64,000 nt of DNA from Gnetum montanum (taxonomy: Eukaryota; Streptophyta; Gnetopsida; Gnetales; Gnetaceae). The first letter of the stretch is position 1, and each line of letters starts with the position of its first letter. The notes under the pieces were generated by a model. It was not told the DNA's origin. It did no database searches and was given only the letters and a program-made list of their open reading frames with translations. The stretch is taken from the NCBI GenBank assembly GCA_015680685.1, contig MNCI01020439.1, positions 100,523-164,522 on the forward strand, read 5' to 3'. The position numbers and the translations under genes were made by a program. This document shows, one piece after another, positions 58,993 through 64,000 of this stretch.

Positions 58993-59395
58993 CATGGAAG
59001 CAACAAGCAGCATCTGCTATGACATCAAACTAGCAGCAACAAGCAGTGTCCGCTATGATGTTAAACTGGCAGCAAGAAGCAGCGTTCACTATGACATGAA
59101 ACTGGAAGCAATAAGTAGCGTCTACTATGATGTTAAATTGGTAGCAACAAGCAGCGTCCGCTTCGACATTAAACTGGCAACAACAAGAAACATCTGCAAT
59201 GACGTTAAACTGGTGGCGACCATCCGCTACGATATAAAACTAGCACAGCTAGTCTGCTATAACTATAAACTGGCATGACACGTCTACTATGATGATAAAC
59301 TAGCATGTACAGTCTGTAGGGATGTAAAACCAACACGGTGATCCGCTGGGACTCCAAACCAACACACAGTCTACCAAGACCTTAAACTAGATTTG
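58993..59395 (+). repeat. Hairpin-repeat array downstream of element E integrase
   Basis: About ten units of roughly 36-39 nt, each with a CAAGCAGCGTCCGCTATGAC-like half followed by a TTAAACTGGCA-like half. It is the most regular of all the arrays. Confidence 0.75.
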
Positions 59396-60472
59396 TGTCA
59401 CATCCCTAGCATGCACATACACCAAGTACACATCGAATGAATGTACGTAGTGCTGAAGTTGGGGTGGGACATTACAGCTCCAGAATGTAGTTCACGATGC
59501 AATGTGAACACAATCTGGAACATATGCAATGTCTCCACCCTTGGCATTGTGCTGATCCTCTGAAGATGTTGTATGACATCACATTAGCCCTTTAGACCTA
59601 TCGTCGCTACGGCCCATCGCCCTGATGGTAGTTCCTTGGCAAGTGCCTGCCGCTGGAGTTCCAATAGTATTGTGGCCTAGCCACAATATTGTTACCCTCC
59701 AGCCCCCTGCAAATGCCTCGGCTCGCATTACATTTATCTATGTGGTAGTTGATCCCATAGCTGAACTGAGAATGCATGACTTTGGCAAGGATTCTAGAGC
59801 ATTCACACTCATAGTAACTCCTAGCACCTTCGACGTCGGCTCTACCATGCCAGTGCTGCCAAGGCCGTTGTTGGCCTTCCTACTTTGGACACCATATACT
59901 AGTAAAGGTTTCCAAAGGCTTCAACAATGCCTACAATAAGAAAGACCTTTGCCTTCATTTCGCATCATGGCTGTCTTTTCTAGTTTCCTCCCTGTGTTCG
60001 CAGGGTGTGTTCCGGAGAGTCATCAGTCGAAGGCAGATCTTGCCACAGCAGAAAATGCCATAGCATCGTGAAGTGAGTGCCTTAACTAGCTTGGCTTCTT
60101 CAGACTGCAAATTCCATGATGTGCGTAACACAGGTCGCCACATGGGAAGCACCTATAGGTAGGTCAAAATCCCACACAGAAGTAACACCTGTCCTACAAG
60201 AGGTCGAAGGTTAGCAAAAGTAAAGATGAAAATGCAAACAACTTTCTCATGAGCACTCCGATAAGGGACTCTACTAAATCTCATCTTTACCCTTTTCCTA
60301 AACCCTCTTCTTGCTTTCTTCATCCTTTCCCCCTGGAAAAACCAATGCAACACTCTTAAGCGTAGCCAAGCGACATCTTGACGATCACTGAGTAGTGACG
60401 TTAGCATCGTGCCTTCCGTGGTGTTTCGTATTCTTTTTCAATGTCTCTTGATCGCACCCTCTAGATGTCAAC
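59396..60472 (+). other. 3' untranslated region of element E
   Basis: Homologous to the region in D. No gene seen. The palindrome at its end has arms 60419-60441 and 60466-60495. Confidence 0.55.
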
Positions 60473-60485
60473 AAAGAGGGATCAA
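60473..60485 (+). promoter_or_regulatory. Polypurine tract of E
   Basis: AAAGAGGGATCAA directly before TGAAACAACC. Confidence 0.75.
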
Positions 60486-62128
60486 TGAAACAACCAAAAA
60501 TTCAAAGGCATGCTTGCTCCACCAGGTGTTTGCAATTCGCGCAGTGTTACAGAAGTTCTTTATGACATGGACACTCTAATGTTCAGACTATCCAGTCCGG
60601 CAAGTTTTCTACCCTAGGTGTCAACAGGCCAAATGGACTCTCTAGCCTGCCCACTTGAGTAGTTCATCTAGCCGACAACGTAGTTAGCAGTGGTGCGTGG
60701 AATTTTTGGCAATGCTCAGAATGCGCAAAGCACTTTAGCAATGTTTTCTAAGTCAAGGAGCTTTGCTACACTATGCTACGCTATCTAGCGTAGCAAACTT
60801 TAGAAGACGTTTGCAATAGTGCAGTGCTATGCTATACTATGCCATGCAACATGGCACAACTGACTTCAAGTCCTTCAGCAATGTCTCCTGCCTTCAGAAA
60901 GTGACAAACTTGGCAAAAAGTAGGCCATGTTTGTCGCTACGCTATGCTAAGCTACATGGTGCAGTGAGGCATAGCAATTCTGTGAAAGTGCAGAAGGAAA
61001 CTCAAAGGGAAGGATCAGCTAGTTTGCAAGCTTTGTAGTGCAAAAGGTAAGGTTTGCATATTGGTGATGTTTTCTGCAACTAATACCAATTTCTATGCTA
61101 CGTAGCGTAGCATAGTGTAGTAAATATGCAAAAAAAAGTTAGCACACTTCAAATGTTTCCATTGGATGTAGCAGGACATGATGCAAATTTTTTGCTTCTA
61201 GCCAGTAGCTACACTACGCTATGTTGCATAACGTAGCACAACGTAACAAGATGCTACGCTATGCCAAACATGCTACACTACAAATCATAGAAAAGAGTGG
61301 CAAGAAGTTATGCTACATCAATGTACTTCACCTAATTACATCGTTTCTCTGATAACGCAATTACAACATGGCAAACTTGTAGTTACAGCATGGTAGACTC
61401 ATCCAATGGTCATGTAGGCACGTGTAGCATAGATAGGTCAGTGCAAGCCCAGGGAGCATGGCATCCAAACTGCATCTTTCGCGCACCCTTGGTCCTATAA
61501 ATACCCCAATGATCAATGCTCGAAGGGTTCGTTTTTTGGCATTTTTAGTCTGCTAACAATTTTGTTGGCTGACAAGTAAAAAAAGTTAGCGTTGTAACCT
61601 TGAGCATTGTAAGACTTCTATTTGACATTGTAAACAGTTATCATTCTCAGTTTGAATTTTTTCTGCTCCTTTCTACCACCTTGGTAGCACTTCGCATTGT
61701 TAATGCCTGAATCAGCATTCAAGCACACAGCCATCTTGCTCTACACATCTTGATTACTCATGGGATCTCTGCACTTCTCAGCACTGTGCAACCGATTGTA
61801 TCCACCTTGACAAAACGAAGTTGTAGCTTCAAAGTGGTTCATTTTTCTAACTACATTTTACTTTGTCTTCTTATTGTTATTTCATTTTACACTACTTTTT
61901 GTCTCTTTTACATTTAAGCATTACTTCGTGCTATCAGTCTCGTTTTCAAATCACACATTGCAAAAGGTTATATTAACACCGACAAAGTCCTTGTCTAATC
62001 GACCAGACCGTTCAGGGTGCCCCATTTCCATTTTATCCAACATGCCCTCCCACAGATTCAGGGTTGAGACTATCAACGGCTGCCAACCCCTTGGTGTTTT
62101 CCAGCCACCGACATTTTTGGTCGCTACA
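60486..62128 (+). repeat. 3' LTR of element E
   Basis: 1,643 bp from TGAAACAACC to GGTCGCTACA. TATAAATA at 61496; TACGCTA/TAGCGTA words at 60770-61290; a CCCTTG-like...CAGGG pair near 61987-62016. Confidence 0.86.
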
Positions 62129-64000
62129 ATATACTTGTTGGAAAACATGTACATCCTTGGACACAAAGTAGCTATCATAATCCTTGAGAGGAGACTTAAG
62201 GAAGTAGAAGAGGACACATTGGGAAAATGGAAGAGGTATCTTTTTGTAGTTCTAGATTCTAGAAGTTAACTACTTATAGAGCTAGAAGAGAAACTTCATC
62301 AAACGGTGGTCAAGTTGAATATAGTCTAGTGTGAGCTTTTGCAGGTGAGGAGAAACCTTGAGTAGTTCTAGGTTAATGCTGAGGAATCGTGACAAGAACT
62401 TCTATGAGATCAGGGACTGATGCATGAATAAAATCAATAGCTTTAAGTAAGAGTAAAGAACCTTCAAAAACAACTTTAGAGATTTTACATGTTAACACAT
62501 AGCTCTTTAGGCTTCTTCTTATATCAAGTAGACATGTTAGGGAGCTTCTTCTCTTAGCCATCACTCCTTGGTACCTTTTAATAAGATGTCCTATATTGTA
62601 TTATTACAATGGCCTATATATATATACAATTGTATTCCTTTGCATTGATCATGTCATACATCTAGTCCTAGTTTTATGTTTGGGTATAAAAATTATGAAA
62701 CTAACTTTACTCAATCATGGGGGAATGATGAGTTTTCTAGTGCAATTTTGTAAGTTGATGGAAAGCACTAGAATTGAGAAATATTTCACATCCTTTGATT
62801 ATGATTTTCATGCATATGGTTAACTTTTCCATCCTTGAAGTTTGTATCCTAGCCATTATTATCACACTACTAGGTTTTATACATGTTTTAGTCTTCTTAA
62901 AATATTTCTAGATTTTTTCAAAAATCCTAGGAGCCTTTTGACATGTTCCATGATGTTTTGGCTCTCATTTGGACTTGGAAAGAAAAGTGCACTAGAAGGG
63001 TGTGTGCTAACTAGCATGTATCAATGCACTCCTTGCATTAGCATAGGAGCATTGAAACACCCCTTGGTAATCCTAGTTTAGTTCCTTTGCTCCCAGTATG
63101 CTTCTAGGTTACTTAGGCTACGTTGATGAATCTCTGTTGATGCTTCGACCCTAGTAAACCTTTGTCATTATGTTACAGAAACTATATATACCTAGGATAA
63201 ACTTTCATACATAACTTATTCATAACTCATATTTTCATTTGGCTTTTGACATTTTCTTTTGTATGAATAGCTCTTCCTCCCTTGGGTAAGTTGATTTCCT
63301 TTGTCATCTTGTGTGTGTTTTGAGTCATCACTTCTACACATGTTAGTAGACTTTGTTAGAGTGCTACCTTACTCATGTAGCCTAGAAATATTTGGTTGAT
63401 GTGGATTCTTGTGTTTTTATACAGAATAAAGTTTGTGATTTTCCTCTATCTTACTATTGATGCCATAAACATTAGAACACTAAAAATATTTATTTATTTT
63501 TCATTCTATTAAGTTGCAATGATTTGTTCCTTATCTAAGGAGGTCATGATTATATGGCATGATGTTAGACCATCAAGGTTATGACTAAAAGACATTTTGT
63601 TACATTCTATATGTGGTGTTACACTCATCCCTAAAAGGGATTTCAGCATAAGAATCACACCTATCTATAAGATGGATTGCAATGCATATGCATTTATTAT
63701 TTCTTTTATTTATAATTATAAAATTATTAAAAATTATAAAACAGAAAATTATAAATATTTTCTCTATCTTTCATTGTGAAAACATGGGTTTCATTTCTAT
63801 TATAATCTCTTTTTATATTTATCAAACACAATGATATACATAAGTATCTTGATAATCCAATCAACATCATTTTCAAAGGTTACAACTAGATTGCACTCTA
63901 TTTTGGATGATATATTGCATTGGTTTAACATTAGTGGGTCCATTATTATAAATTTCATGATCACTTTTAGATATTTCAAGATATGCTTTAAAGAATTTGT
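62129..64000. other. AT-rich flank of the nest, no gene recognised
   Basis: The sequence changes at the LTR end to AT-rich DNA without the words or repeats of the elements. Only short open frames occur and none has a recognisable motif. It may be host intergenic DNA or part of an unrelated old repeat. Confidence 0.5.

Larger units (their letters stand above)
55779..62128 (+). mobile_element. Element E, 3' part (Tat-lineage retrotransposon, oldest of the nest)
   Basis: Plus-strand pol from the region before the RT core to integrase, then hairpin array, 3' untranslated region, polypurine tract and 3' LTR. The upstream half is cut off by element D and is outside the window. Confidence 0.85.

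Noticed and set aside
58993-59395. Regularly spaced repeats that could suggest a CRISPR array
   Set aside because: Spacers are themselves repeats, the units are degenerate, and the context is a plant retrotransposon.
1-62128. Endogenous pararetrovirus
   Set aside because: Clear LTRs, polypurine tracts, tRNA primer sites and integrase are present; no movement-protein-like region is seen.
62129-64000. Short open frames in the right flank
   Set aside because: All are below about 80 codons, AT-rich and without motifs.

Overview
The window looks like repeat-rich nuclear DNA of a land plant with a large genome. I see no rRNA, tRNA or intact single-copy host gene. About 62 kb is a nest of five related Ty3/gypsy LTR retrotransposons, and the last 1.9 kb is unassigned AT-rich sequence. 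The domain order (Gag, protease, reverse transcriptase, RNase H, a second 'archaeal-type' RNase H, integrase without chromodomain) is that of the Tat/Ogre lineage. The species cannot be named from this sequence; a gymnosperm or other large plant genome is only a guess.

Nesting, oldest to youngest by who interrupts whom: E (+, 55779-62128, 3' part only) was hit by D (+, 51901-55778, 3' part only). D was hit in its integrase by A (-, 1-10944 plus 46176-51900; its 3' LTR lies left of the window). A was hit in its protease by C (+, 10945-46175). C was hit in its antisense gene by B (-, 17951-35693). B is flanked by a perfect 5-bp duplication CTGCA and C by CACGT/CATGT. LTRs begin TGAAACA and end TACA; the primer binding site matches a plant tRNA-Asn end as I remember it.

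Shared element layout in sense order: LTR, primer binding site, leader, gag, protease, array of tiny hairpin repeats, a complete antisense gene of eight exons, in A and B a second hairpin array, RT-RNase H-second RNase H-integrase, another hairpin array, a palindrome around the polypurine tract, LTR. All three elements whose middle is in the window (A, B, C) carry the antisense gene at the same place between protease and RT. D and E are truncated, so whether they carry it is unknown.

The antisense gene (about 1,070 codons) has GT-AG introns at corresponding places in all three copies. In A and B it has its own TATA box. Its second exon, exactly 450 nt in all three copies, resembles the FCP1/NIF (HAD-fold) phosphatase domain of plants with the catalytic aspartates altered. 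Its later exons encode an unclassified helical region, an acidic linker, a coiled coil and an acidic tail. The antisense position explains how its introns survive retrotransposition, and it separates gag-protease from RT-integrase, so RT expression would need splicing or a separate promoter. I regard this as the most unusual system in the window.

All copies are decayed by in-frame stops and frameshifts, many compatible with C-to-T change at CG/CHG sites, so they are annotated as pseudogenes apart from the long surviving open segments. Two sequence idioms pervade the non-coding parts: arrays of short hairpins separated by AGTTTA/TAAACT, and dense AGCGTA/GCGTATACGC words in LTRs, leaders and the first intron of the antisense gene.
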